Position numbers and translations under genes: made by a program. The notes below the pieces were generated by a model, which saw nothing but the letters and a program-made list of their open reading frames with translations, searched no databases and was not told the origin of the DNA. 64,000 bases of DNA from Vibrio metoecus (GTDB lineage: Bacteria > Pseudomonadota > Gammaproteobacteria > Enterobacterales > Vibrionaceae): positions 2,338,501-2,402,500 of the forward strand of contig NZ_CP035686.1 in assembly GCF_009665255.1 (NCBI RefSeq). Reading direction: 5' to 3'. Shown here in pieces: positions 24,802 through 34,041 of this stretch. The first letter of the stretch is position 1, and each line of letters opens with the position of its first letter.

Positions 24802-25845
24802 TTATTCTTCGCTAAACAGATCGCCACCGTGCATGTCGATCATTTCTAGGGCTTTACCACCGCCACGAGCCACACAAGTTAGTGGATCATCGGCGATCAC
24901 CACTGGGATACCGGTTTCTTCCATCAGCAGACGATCCAGATCTTTCAGCAGTGCACCACCGCCAGTGAGAACCATACCGTTTTCAGAGATGTCAGATGCG
25001 AGCTCTGGTGGACACTGTTCCAATGCAACCATCACTGCAGATACGATACCCGTCAGCGGCTCTTGCAGTGCTTCAAGGATTTCGTTCGAGTTCAACGTGA
25101 AACTGCGCGGCACACCTTCTGCTAGGTTACGACCACGTACTTCAATCTCTTGCACGTCATCACCTGGGTAAGCGGAGCCGATTTCGTGTTTGATCTTTTC
25201 TGCCGTCGCTTCACCAATCAAGCTGCCGTAGTTACGGCGCACATAATTAATGATCGCTTCATCAAAGCGGTCACCACCGATACGCACAGAAGAAGAGTAA
25301 ACCACGCCATTGAGCGAGATCACCGCCACTTCCGTTGTACCACCACCGATATCAATCACCATTGAACCGGTTGGCTCAGAAACGCGCAGACCTGCACCAA
25401 TCGCAGCCGCCATTGGCTCATCAATCAAGTAAACCTCACGAGCGCCCGCACCCAGTGCCGATTCACGGATCGCACGACGTTCAACTTGGGTTGAACCACA
25501 AGGCACACACACCAGTACGCGTGGGCTTGGCTTTAACACGCTGTTGTCGTGCACTTGGCGAATAAAATGCTGCAGCATTTTTTCTGTGACATAGAAATCT
25601 GCGATCACACCATCTTTCATTGGGCGAATCGCAGAAATATTACCAGGGGTTCTACCGAGCATCTGTTTTGCGGCATGGCCAACCGCTGCAACGGTTTTAC
25701 CGCCACGGCCTTTGTCCTGACGAATTGCAACAACAGAAGGTTCATCAAGAACAATTCCCTGTCCTTTGACATAAATAAGTGTGTTGGCGGTACCTAAATC
25801 GATCGATAGGTCGTTAGAAAACATGCCACGAAGTTTTTTGAACAT
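24802..25845 (-). CDS. mreB: rod shape-determining protein MreB
   Basis: The bacterial actin that directs lateral cell-wall synthesis. 347 residues, the normal length. The actin-fold phosphate loops are present: DLGTANTLIYVKGQG at the N-terminus and VIDIGGGTTEVAVIS in the middle, with the adenosine motif TGGGALLKDLDRLL near the C-terminus. The N-terminal MFKKLRGMFS is the amphipathic membrane-binding helix. It is first gene of mreBCD-maf-rng-yhdP and the following genes on the minus strand. Confidence 0.98.
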   Translation of the reverse strand: MFKKLRGMFSNDLSIDLGTANTLIYVKGQGIVLDEPSVVAIRQDKGRGGKTVAAVGHAAKQMLGRTPGNISAIRPMKDGVIADFYVTEKMLQHFIRQVHDNSVLKPSPRVLVCVPCGSTQVERRAIRESALGAGAREVYLIDEPMAAAIGAGLRVSEPTGSMVIDIGGGTTEVAVISLNGVVYSSSVRIGGDRFDEAIINYVRRNYGSLIGEATAEKIKHEIGSAYPGDDVQEIEVRGRNLAEGVPRSFTLNSNEILEALQEPLTGIVSAVMVALEQCPPELASDISENGMVLTGGGALLKDLDRLLMEETGIPVVIADDPLTCVARGGGKALEMIDMHGGDLFSEE

Positions 25846-26012
25846 ATTCTTCGTTCGTCCTGCAAGAAATGAGAAAAGGAAAATTGCACTAAATGTACCA
25901 ATGCCTTGCCATCACAGCAAGGCGTTGATCCATAAACATGGACTGAAACACGCAATTTCTAACAGTTCTCTAACGGAATGAGAGAAATCTGGATCCATTG
26001 AGTGCTTAGTCA

Positions 26013-29000
26013 TTAATTTGATTCGCGCCACCAGATCACCCGATCACTGCCACGGTACAAACCAAATTGCACTCGACCTTGGGTGGTTTGATCAAAGCTG
26101 CCGTCACCATCTTTGTCTTCAGCGAGCCACAGTAAGTTGTGCGCATTGAGATCCAACACCGAGTCAATCACCCCACGAGCACCCGCTCCCGGCGCACTAA
26201 AGCGGATAGCGCGCTTACCTGAACTTAAATTAGCCGCCGAATGCTCAGCCAAGACTTGGGGAGGAACCGCAACACCAGTGGTCAACACGGTATAACCGTT
26301 GTTATTAGGATCCGATTGTAAGGTAAAGCCTGTGATCGCAGGCAGTGCGGTGCAACTGTCCTCAATCGTACGAACAAAACCATTGTTGGTGAAATGTTCG
26401 ACATACATGGGTTGCTCTAAGGCTTGAGTCTCTGGCCCATACACATCTTGAATGACCAATTTACCCCAATACAGCGGCATGGCTCCATCAATGTGTGAAA
26501 ACGTATATCCCAAACAAGGGGATGACGCATTTTGTCGGTAACAAACCCCATCCTGATCCGTTAAGTTAGAGGCATTCAAAGTCAAATCAAACGCTGCATT
26601 AAACACAGGTTTAGGTTGTAACGGTTTTTGATACCACACCCTTTCACCATTTAAGACAATGCCACTGTTGTTTGATGCCTGTCTGCTGATGGGCGAAGTC
26701 TGCAGATTATCGAAACCAAGATTCACACCGTTTGCGCTATCACTGTAAGTGCGACCATTCCATTGATTGTTATAACGCCACCAAGGGTCGATGAGATAGT
26801 TTTGCGTATCCGCATTATTGGCGGATTTAGGCTGTAAATAGAGTCCCGGACTATTGGAATACTCGAACGGCTGACCGAGATAACTAAAGGCATTGCCGGT
26901 TTTACATGCCGCATCTAAGGTCACTGTCATCGGCGATATCGCAAAGTAAGCAGGAATAAAGCGACCAATGGAACCTGTTGATACAACGGCAATCGGTAGA
27001 TTGGCACTCGCTAAATCCAGGCCAAGATAATGGGTGGGTGCAACCAAAGAGAAATCAAACACTCCGACTTCACTCACTTTTTGTGCCACTGTCGTCATCG
27101 CACCAATCTCATGATCATAACTTTCTGTACCGATATTGCCGGCCACACCCGTTGCCGGTTGCACGAGCGTATGTTGCAGGGTGAGATTTTGCTGCTGGTA
27201 GTTGTTAACCGTTAAATTATTAGCGAAGTCATTATCTTCAACCGGCTCAGCGGCAACCGCTCGGACATTCAGATCAAAGTATTCATCCGCTCTCGCAAAA
27301 ACATTACAACTCATATCCGCTGCAGCGCATTTGCCATCACTGTTATAAAAACTTTTTGCACTCAAAACCAATGCCTTAGGGACACGAATAAAACTATCTT
27401 GCCCTTCGAGAAGCAGATCTTGCTCATCACCACTGCCAGTGAAACGAGCATTTAAAGCCACATTCCCCGCTTCACGATAGGAAACCGTGAATGCCGCTGT
27501 ACCATTTTGGTCAAAAGTCAGATTAATTGGCTGAGCATTATTGGCACTTTGTCCCACATTCGTTCCATTCACCCCCACCGACAAAGCATTAAATCCGGAG
27601 CTACCACTGCTTGGATTTAAATAATCACTCCAAAAAGCAACGGATTTCTGCACATTCTGAAAACTGGGTAAGCATTGCTGCGAAATGTTGTCTTTACGCA
27701 CCGCTTTTAGGGTACCTGTGACCGTTTGGTTGGCATAAGCATTCGGCACATCAACAATCAAGCCGCTGTCGGCGAAGTCGATGTAGCAGTTACTTTTTGA
27801 AAAGGAACCCGCAGCCCCTGTTCGGCTACACAAGTTTTCATTATAAGCCTGTGCCGTAGGGGTTGAGCCCGAGATATCGACAGTGACTCGCCCCGCGGTA
27901 TTACGGCGCAGCTGTTTGGTGCCCACACCGTTAGTCAGTGATGCGTTATACCCGCCAACCCATCCACCATCTGCATTCGGTGTTGAGGCTGGAACTAAAT
28001 TCGCGCTGACTGGGTCAGTAAATAACGAGCTACAGGTGGCATTTGCACAGGCTTGAATCGCCACATCACTGGCACTACATGTAAGCCCACGACTTGGCAA
28101 TACCAGTCGAAAATGGTTAATTTGTTCGCCCACGGGTCTTGAATTAAGCGCACACACTTGGAAGTTATCAATTTCATGATAGTTAGTGTAAGACCCCGTG
28201 GAACCAGTGATGGACATGATCAACTCGTTGGGGACAGATTCCTGTCCCTGAAAGTTCATCACATTCAAGGGGCCAATCAAGTTACTCCAAGCACCAGTGC
28301 CAATTTTACGCCTTACCGTCACCATCGAGGTTGACGCCTGTGTTGAGTCAATAACGATCTGATAACGGTGCTGAGGACTACCATTCGTCCCATCAACAGC
28401 GGGGCTCAAACAAGTACCATTCGGATTCATCGCGGTTCCATTTGAACACGTCCCTGCCAAATAATTGTATCCAGAATAGCCCGTTCCTGAACCACGCAAA
28501 ACAACCGATTGGCGTCTCGCCCCTGGGCCATTCCCTCCCCCTTCGATCGAGTAGTTTCCGTATTCGTCTAAGCCAATACCTAGCCATCCACCCGCAAAGC
28601 CGGGCTTTTGCTCATTAGTCTTATAGCCGTAGCCAAGCGGTCCCCCAAAAGCCCCTACTTGTGGGGTAACTTGAGCATCAGAGAACACAATCGCTATACC
28701 ATCCGCACCATTTCCGCCATGCGCAAAATAATCGAACTCAAGCTCGACGCGGTTTCCTGCGGCAGGGAAGATACGCTGGAATGTGGAGGCCGTAGCTTGA
28801 TTTACCTTCGCCTCGGTGAGACGTAAACGTTGACTCACAATCGAAGGGGTAAAGTTTCCACTACTTTTAAAGACCCGCCATTGATCGCTAAGGCTAGGTG
28901 AAGAAAAATCGTCCGAAAAACACTGTAAACCAGATTGCTGACAAGAATGGCGGAGTTGAGCAAGCTGTGCAATTTTTGAATTAGATAAGCCAGAGCCGTA

Positions 29001-30164
29001 TATCGACAGCTCATCAATATACCCATTAAACGCCCGTGAAGCAGAACTTAGATCCGTTCCTATTTGCAACGGAAAGTTATTGTTCAACAGTGCATAATTC
29101 GTGTTCGAGGATTTATTCAGCTGGCCATTAATAAAAATAGCTTGCCGCTCACTGCCGCGATAACGGTCATAACGAATCGTAATGTGTGACCACTGATTGC
29201 GAGGGATGGATGACGTGGAGGTGAGCGTTAAAGCCGCTCCGGTATCTCTTTCCCAATACCAATACACGCGACCTTGGCTATCTAAGTGAAATTCATAGTT
29301 ACCATCTTTAGAAACAATCGTCATAAGATCGGAATTAGGATAACTCTTGGGATAGACCCAAGCTGAAATCGTAAACGCATCTTTAAAATTCAATGCCGAG
29401 TCATTCGGAATATTCACGTACTGCGCTTGGGACTGATTAAAAACACCGTAACCACATGTCCCGTTTGAATCGATATCAGCCGGCAAGGCTGGTGTTTGAT
29501 TGGCAGTATTCGCCCCGTTAACCGCCACACCGTGCAAAGCATTCGCTACCGTATTCTTCACTTCTCCAGTATTACCGGCCCATGCCGACTCATCCAGATG
29601 ATAGCGCGCAACTAACTTATCGCTTTGACACATACCATTGAAGTCGGCAAGCTCCACCGCCTCAAGATCCACGACTGTGCTTCCTGAATTAGCGAGTCCA
29701 CCACCCGTCGCAATGGCGCCCGTAATAGTGGAATTGGCAGAAATCGTTACCGAACCCGTGACATACAAAATTCCGTTGATATGTAAATTGCCATTCAGCA
29801 CTAATGAACCAGAAACATAAATAATCAGGTTTTCTGCATCACCAGAGGTATTGAGATAGGTGTTATCACTAATCGTGAGTGTATTGAAATATAAGCGCGC
29901 AGTTTTGCCAGAAGCCACCGAAACCGCATAGCCTGATAGCGTGCCTGAGTTGTATTGGTAGTCCCCGGGTCCCCAGACGCCACAATTACTCCCATTGCAG
30001 TTTAGATTCCCCAAACTCGGTAAATTAGAGGGCGGAACTAGCCCATTAGGAGAGTGATTTTGGCTTGGTGGATCGGTAAAAATATCGGAACACAAAGGTA
30101 CGGCAAACGCAGGTATTGAGTAAGCGAATAAGAGTAACAACAACGTGTATAGTTTAATTTTCAC
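26013..30164 (-). CDS. mshQ: MSHA biogenesis protein MshQ, large multi-domain lectin-like protein
   Basis: A 1383-residue exported protein, last gene of the pilin operon. The signal peptide ends at AFA (residue 21). Regions in order: a beta-helical, bactofilin-like stretch (about 60-170); a LamG/concanavalin-like domain (about 187-405, starting ARYHLDES); a second legume-lectin-like domain (about 415-670: FDYFAHGGNGADGIAIVFSD and GGWLGIGLDEYGNYSIEGGG); then a long C-terminal region of the MshQ/DUF6701 type rich in paired cysteines. Family role is assembly of the MSHA pilus. The two lectin-like folds suggest that it is a surface or tip adhesin, which is inference. It overlaps mshP by 11 bases. 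No obvious terminator follows before mreB. Confidence 0.9.
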   Translation of the reverse strand: MKIKLYTLLLLLFAYSIPAFAVPLCSDIFTDPPSQNHSPNGLVPPSNLPSLGNLNCNGSNCGVWGPGDYQYNSGTLSGYAVSVASGKTARLYFNTLTISDNTYLNTSGDAENLIIYVSGSLVLNGNLHINGILYVTGSVTISANSTITGAIATGGGLANSGSTVVDLEAVELADFNGMCQSDKLVARYHLDESAWAGNTGEVKNTVANALHGVAVNGANTANQTPALPADIDSNGTCGYGVFNQSQAQYVNIPNDSALNFKDAFTISAWVYPKSYPNSDLMTIVSKDGNYEFHLDSQGRVYWYWERDTGAALTLTSTSSIPRNQWSHITIRYDRYRGSERQAIFINGQLNKSSNTNYALLNNNFPLQIGTDLSSASRAFNGYIDELSIYGSGLSNSKIAQLAQLRHSCQQSGLQCFSDDFSSPSLSDQWRVFKSSGNFTPSIVSQRLRLTEAKVNQATASTFQRIFPAAGNRVELEFDYFAHGGNGADGIAIVFSDAQVTPQVGAFGGPLGYGYKTNEQKPGFAGGWLGIGLDEYGNYSIEGGGNGPGARRQSVVLRGSGTGYSGYNYLAGTCSNGTAMNPNGTCLSPAVDGTNGSPQHRYQIVIDSTQASTSMVTVRRKIGTGAWSNLIGPLNVMNFQGQESVPNELIMSITGSTGSYTNYHEIDNFQVCALNSRPVGEQINHFRLVLPSRGLTCSASDVAIQACANATCSSLFTDPVSANLVPASTPNADGGWVGGYNASLTNGVGTKQLRRNTAGRVTVDISGSTPTAQAYNENLCSRTGAAGSFSKSNCYIDFADSGLIVDVPNAYANQTVTGTLKAVRKDNISQQCLPSFQNVQKSVAFWSDYLNPSSGSSGFNALSVGVNGTNVGQSANNAQPINLTFDQNGTAAFTVSYREAGNVALNARFTGSGDEQDLLLEGQDSFIRVPKALVLSAKSFYNSDGKCAAADMSCNVFARADEYFDLNVRAVAAEPVEDNDFANNLTVNNYQQQNLTLQHTLVQPATGVAGNIGTESYDHEIGAMTTVAQKVSEVGVFDFSLVAPTHYLGLDLASANLPIAVVSTGSIGRFIPAYFAISPMTVTLDAACKTGNAFSYLGQPFEYSNSPGLYLQPKSANNADTQNYLIDPWWRYNNQWNGRTYSDSANGVNLGFDNLQTSPISRQASNNSGIVLNGERVWYQKPLQPKPVFNAAFDLTLNASNLTDQDGVCYRQNASSPCLGYTFSHIDGAMPLYWGKLVIQDVYGPETQALEQPMYVEHFTNNGFVRTIEDSCTALPAITGFTLQSDPNNNGYTVLTTGVAVPPQVLAEHSAANLSSGKRAIRFSAPGAGARGVIDSVLDLNAHNLLWLAEDKDGDGSFDQTTQGRVQFGLYRGSDRVIWWRESN

Positions 30165-30579
30165 TTCTTACTCCTACTTCAACAACGCGTTGTAGTGTCC
30201 AGTCTCCTACTTGGCAACGACCTGACGCTTTTAACTGATAAACCTGTTCACCACTGTCTAACATACCTAAATTATTGCATATAACACTGGCTTCGCACTG
30301 AGATAACCCTTGCCCATCAAAGTCCATGTTTTGCTGGGCATTAGTGTGGCAACTGCCTTCTGTGGTGGTTTGATAAAAACGGCTCAATTCGATATTGAGT
30401 GCTGAACGCGCGGCCATTTCTGCACGAGTACCAAGCACCATAGACACCAGTTGTTGGCTATTACGCTCTTGATTTCGGTTAGCCACCAGCGCGACAACCC
30501 CAACAACAACGATAAGAAAAACCACCAGAATCAAGGCATTGCCCTGATGCTTACGGCGTATTGTAGACCAAGGCATCAT
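30154..30579 (-). CDS. mshP: MSHA minor component MshP (PilX-like)
   Basis: A 141-residue protein with one N-terminal hydrophobic helix (ALILVVFLIVVVGVVALVA) preceded by a basic segment, and a small cysteine-bearing periplasmic domain. It resembles PilX/GspK-like minor pilins but without a standard prepilin peptidase motif. The ATG at 30579 is preferred: TAAGG lies 7 bases upstream, while the longer frame begins with TTG at 30585. It overlaps mshO by 29 bases. Confidence 0.85.
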   Translation of the reverse strand: MMPWSTIRRKHQGNALILVVFLIVVVGVVALVANRNQERNSQQLVSMVLGTRAEMAARSALNIELSRFYQTTTEGSCHTNAQQNMDFDGQGLSQCEASVICNNLGMLDSGEQVYQLKASGRCQVGDWTLQRVVEVGVRSEN

Positions 30580-31321
30580 GATCAAACCTTACTGTTTCGC
30601 CTTGAGCGGCAAAGGTGAGTTCTATTTTAATGAGTCCATTGCGCTGCAACTGGGCAGGCAGCACAGCAAAATTTGCCGCACTTAAATTTTCTGCCATTAA
30701 CACCCGTTCGTTGCCTAAATAAGCTGGAGCCAATAATGTTCGGTTTAACGCATAATTGGCATAACGGTATATACGGCTGCCTTCCTCATAACAATAGGCG
30801 ATAGGTGACTGGTAAAAATACGCGCGATTAGCTGGTGACTGGCGAGTAAACAAGGTGGATTGCACTAAAGGAACGTTGACCATCTTCAAAGGGTCTGAAA
30901 AATCCACTGCACTCGCTACTTCCGCAATTTGCCCAGCCGCTGGTAACAATGCTTCTCGCAGATCTTGTGCCGACAGAGGAGAAATCACCAAACGCTCTCC
31001 CGCGTTAATTTGTTTATTCACGGGCAATAAACGAAATTGATTAATACTGGTCGTAGGAAAAGATTGATAGATCGCACTATTCACAATCGGTAGAAATTCA
31101 ATACAGCCGTTGGCAACCATCACACTATTGGGAACGGCTTCACGCAATTCTCGGCTCATACGCTCTGTGATAAATCGACCTTGCTGAATGAGCGCTTCGC
31201 GCGCTGAGGTATCGGCATAAATCCCCATCGCTTGCCCTAGAATATTACCTAAGAACAAACCAACGATGCCGAGTAAAATAATGGTGATCACCATTTCAAT
31301 CAGGGTAAAACCACGACTCAT
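30551..31321 (-). CDS. mshO: MSHA minor pilin MshO
   Basis: A 256-residue type IV prepilin-like protein. The leader MSRG precedes FTLIEMVITIILLG, a perfect prepilin peptidase site with Glu at mature position 5. The C-terminal domain is larger than in the other pilins, as for PilW/GspJ-type minor pilins that form the tip complex. The start overlaps the mshD stop by one base (TGATG). Confidence 0.9.
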   Translation of the reverse strand: MSRGFTLIEMVITIILLGIVGLFLGNILGQAMGIYADTSAREALIQQGRFITERMSRELREAVPNSVMVANGCIEFLPIVNSAIYQSFPTTSINQFRLLPVNKQINAGERLVISPLSAQDLREALLPAAGQIAEVASAVDFSDPLKMVNVPLVQSTLFTRQSPANRAYFYQSPIAYCYEEGSRIYRYANYALNRTLLAPAYLGNERVLMAENLSAANFAVLPAQLQRNGLIKIELTFAAQGETVRFDHDALVYNTP

Positions 31322-31887
31322 CAGTAGTTCCCTTTTATGGCAGCAAATGGATAGGCATTACCTTGCGGATCATAAATCACAATCGCAATCCGCTTATAGT
31401 GGGTCGCCACCGAAGCAGGCGTCGCGGAAAACTGCCCGCTATTATCCGCCTCATAAAACACTTGAATGGCGACAGAAAAGCGTTGATATTCGCTCGAAAG
31501 ATCATTCCCCAATACATCGATGACAGAAATGGGAGTCGACGTAATGTAATCATCGACATCGTTGTATTCGGTATTACTCAGTATGCCCTCTTTGCCAAGT
31601 GCAGAGGGAGCGGTGCAATCTTGACGACCGGACACAGCAACAATCACGCACTCCGGTAAGCCACCGTTAGGCCCTGAGTGTTCATCAAACTGCCGACCAA
31701 GAATCTCATCCAACACCGCTCGGCCTAACTCTGCGGCTTTAACCGCCATCACTTGTTCTGCCGTTTGTTTGGATCGCGGGTACAGTGCCGTCGTCACGCC
31801 AACCAAAGCGATTCCGAGCACCACAATGACGATCACCATTTCAATCAGCGTAAAACCACGTGATAGGTTGGGAGAGTTAACAGGCAT
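31321..31887 (-). CDS. mshD: MSHA minor pilin MshD
   Basis: A 188-residue prepilin. The leader MPVNSPNLSRG is followed by FTLIEMVIVIVVLG, the methylated hydrophobic helix. A pair of cysteines (ECVIVAVSGRQDC) probably forms a disulfide. It overlaps mshC by 11 bases and is coupled to mshO. Confidence 0.9.
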   Translation of the reverse strand: MPVNSPNLSRGFTLIEMVIVIVVLGIALVGVTTALYPRSKQTAEQVMAVKAAELGRAVLDEILGRQFDEHSGPNGGLPECVIVAVSGRQDCTAPSALGKEGILSNTEYNDVDDYITSTPISVIDVLGNDLSSEYQRFSVAIQVFYEADNSGQFSATPASVATHYKRIAIVIYDPQGNAYPFAAIKGNY

Positions 31888-32389
31888 AGATATACCCTTC
31901 GGTGTTCACGCAGACTTGGCGGACGTCGTTATTCGTCGCACTACGGATGCGCACAACACAACCTGTAGCAACACATTGAGTGGCGCGACCTAAACGGTCA
32001 AAATCCAGAAAAGATTGACCACCACTCCCACTCAAAGAAAGGCTGACACCGCTGGCGGCGGCATCGACCATCGAAGGATCTGAGGTATTACTGGGAGAGG
32101 TAGTGAGGCAATTATCTTGCATAGCCTGCGGAGAAACTTGAATGGCGGCCGTGCTCGTCAGTAACCAACGATTGCAGTAGCCTGTTCGCTGCATCGCGCG
32201 GCTTTGAGTTAAACGTAATGATGCCAGTACTTCGCTTTGTGTCGTAATGACTGCAAAAGAAGACGGACCAAGAAAACGGCTTGCCGCATAAGCAGAGAGT
32301 ATCCCTAGTAGGATAATCACCACTACCAGTTCGATTAGGGTAAAACCTTGTGTCTTACCCTGAGGGAATTCCATCCTGCTTTGCCGCAT
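31877..32389 (-). CDS. mshC: MSHA minor pilin MshC
   Basis: A 170-residue prepilin with cleavage before FTLIELVVVIILLG. It follows mshA across a 59-bp gap holding a hairpin. The first ATG (32389) lacks a clear ribosome-binding site; an internal ATG five codons later also keeps the prepilin leader. Two C-terminal cysteine pairs are present (CVATGCVV and VCVNTEGYIYAC). Confidence 0.88.
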   Translation of the reverse strand: MRQSRMEFPQGKTQGFTLIELVVVIILLGILSAYAASRFLGPSSFAVITTQSEVLASLRLTQSRAMQRTGYCNRWLLTSTAAIQVSPQAMQDNCLTTSPSNTSDPSMVDAAASGVSLSLSGSGGQSFLDFDRLGRATQCVATGCVVRIRSATNNDVRQVCVNTEGYIYAC

Positions 32390-32422
32390 GGCGAATAAAT
32401 TTAGCTCAAATCGTTAGAGAAC

Positions 32423-32445
32423 AAAGGCCAGACAAGCTGGCCTTT
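32423..32445 (-). other. hairpin after the major pilin gene
   Basis: AAAGGCCAG / CTGGCCTTT, a 9-bp perfect stem with a 5-nt loop, lies directly after the mshA stop. On the minus strand it is followed by TGTTC, a poor T-run. Partial termination or 3' protection here would explain high mshA and lower minor-pilin expression. Confidence 0.7.
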
Positions 32446-32448
32446 TTG

Positions 32449-32925
32449 TTAACAACCGCTGGTATATACATTAGTTGTCGGCGCTGATGCGCTATTAGCA
32501 GCCTCTGTATAAGTAACGTTACAACCTGTTGAATCAGTAAGCCATTTAGTATTACCTTTGAACGAGTATTGCATTGTTCCAGATGCTGCAGACGGATTAC
32601 TTGTCCAATCTGTACTTATTCCAACAACCGCCTTACCTATACCATTAGCGTCAGCTGTTGGATAACCATAATGTATGGTGATACCTTCAGCAGTCGCAGG
32701 AGCTGGGGATACGGTTTTCGCTATAGTATCTTTACCTTCGATAGCAGCCTTGCCATACACAATACCTGCCGCCCCATCAATTGCACCTTTTAGACCTTGC
32801 AGTGATGCTTGGCGCGCATCATTTTGCAGGTTTAAGAAACGAGGAGCTGCCGTCACTGCCAAAATACCGAGAATGACAATCACCACGACCAATTCAATCA
32901 GGGTAAAACCGCCTTGTCTTTTCAT
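32449..32925 (-). CDS. mshA: MSHA major pilin MshA
   Basis: Major subunit of the mannose-sensitive haemagglutinin type IV pilus, used for surface attachment and biofilm start. 158 residues; leader MKRQGG is cut before FTLIELVVVIVILG. The rest is a pilin globular domain whose last cysteine pair (GCNV near residue 133 and the final Cys158) encloses the D-region loop. That loop contains the small-residue run ANSASAPTTN (143-152), an unusual low-complexity stretch. A second such run, SPAPATAEG, lies mid-protein. This gene reads as more AT-rich than its neighbours (by eye), in keeping with its known variability between strains. Confidence 0.93.
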   Translation of the reverse strand: MKRQGGFTLIELVVVIVILGILAVTAAPRFLNLQNDARQASLQGLKGAIDGAAGIVYGKAAIEGKDTIAKTVSPAPATAEGITIHYGYPTADANGIGKAVVGISTDWTSNPSAASGTMQYSFKGNTKWLTDSTGCNVTYTEAANSASAPTTNVYTSGC

Positions 32926-32960
32926 TATTACTTTCTCTCTTTCAATGTGAATACGCAGAA

Positions 32961-33509
32961 TTACTGCAAGGTAACGGTCACGCGACCAGTTTTGACTTCA
33001 TAAACAAACTCATGTTGGCTGCCTTTTTCATTCTGCACATAAGTACAGGTGGCTGCGCCCGTATCGGCTTTCGCCGAATATTTATAATCTGAACTGCTAG
33101 CGGCTTGTGTCACCGTGCCGACTTGCGGTGGGTTTTGTAGTAAATTCTCCATCAAATCAATACAAGCTTGATCAGAAATACTTGAAGGGTAAGTCGTGTT
33201 ATCCGTGTTCAGCCCTAAAGGGTAACCATCACGATACCCGCTGGTATCTGACGTAGTTAACCAGAAATCCACACCATCATAGTTGATTGACGGGTACTGA
33301 TTGGCGGTGGGTCTGGCTTGCGCTTCCCATTGTGCTCGCGCGGAAAGTACCCCAGTGGCAAAGCCCCCAGCAACGCCTTCAATGCTGGCTTTTTTCGCTT
33401 CATCAGTCACATCGAGAAAACGGGGCAACGCGGCAACCGCAAGCAGCCCAACGACTACGATGACAATCACTAATTCAACCAACGAAAAGCCTTGCTGCAT
33501 TTTTTTCAT
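32961..33509 (-). CDS. mshB: MSHA pilin-like protein MshB
   Basis: A 182-residue prepilin with leader MKKMQQG and mature helix FSLVELVIVIVVVGLLAVAALPRFLD, very like MshA over the first 40 residues. The globular domain differs (WLTTSDTSGYRDGYPLG and two cysteines). It is the first gene of the structural operon mshBACDOPQ, with its own promoter just upstream. Confidence 0.92.
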   Translation of the reverse strand: MKKMQQGFSLVELVIVIVVVGLLAVAALPRFLDVTDEAKKASIEGVAGGFATGVLSARAQWEAQARPTANQYPSINYDGVDFWLTTSDTSGYRDGYPLGLNTDNTTYPSSISDQACIDLMENLLQNPPQVGTVTQAASSSDYKYSAKADTGAATCTYVQNEKGSQHEFVYEVKTGRVTVTLQ

Positions 33510-33542
33510 ATATTTTACTCACTTACCTAACGTATGCCGTGC

Positions 33543-33571
33543 ATTATACGCCGTTTTGTGGCTTTGATGTC
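33543..33571 (-). promoter_or_regulatory. mshB promoter (pilin structural operon)
   Basis: Minus strand: GACATC, 17-bp spacer, perfect TATAAT (complement of 33543-33548), 34 bp before the mshB start. The MSHA locus is known to be two operons, secretory and structural, with the second promoter before mshB, which agrees. Confidence 0.65.
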
Positions 33572-33591
33572 GCCAAAGTGTCAGAAAATTC

Positions 33592-34041
33592 TTACATCAG
33601 AAATCTGACATTCACTGCAAAAAAACGGTCTTTCAATTCCACTTCAATCTGAGCTATCTCGCTATATTGATAGTCGCAACGATAACCATTGGTTAAATTA
33701 ATACTAGTCACTTTAGGTAACCAGTCGAGCACCTTACGATCAGGATAGAGCAAAAGTAACACTTTTTCACAGTCAACTCCTTGATCGAACTTGGGAAAAA
33801 CCCACCCGTTCTGCATAAAAACCCGATCCTGTTCAAATCGTAGTTGTTCTGGACGACCTTGCAACACCCATTCTTGCCTGTAGATGTTAGCGCGCTCTGC
33901 CATACGTTGCTTGGTCACCTCGATTGCGGTCTGCATCGTTTCTCGCGACATGGAACGCCAAACCGAAAAAAGAGCGCTAATCAGAACCAACACTAACAGC
34001 AGCCAAACCGCAAAACGAGCACGCTCAAAACCTTTTTTCAT
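33592..34041 (-). CDS. mshF: MSHA biogenesis protein MshF
   Basis: A 149-residue protein with one N-terminal membrane helix (FAVWLLLVLVLISALFSVW) and a small periplasmic domain. It has no detectable family beyond MshF. Its start overlaps the mshG stop by one base (TAATG), so it is the last gene of the secretory operon. Confidence 0.88.
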   Translation of the reverse strand: MKKGFERARFAVWLLLVLVLISALFSVWRSMSRETMQTAIEVTKQRMAERANIYRQEWVLQGRPEQLRFEQDRVFMQNGWVFPKFDQGVDCEKVLLLLYPDRKVLDWLPKVTSINLTNGYRCDYQYSEIAQIEVELKDRFFAVNVRFLM

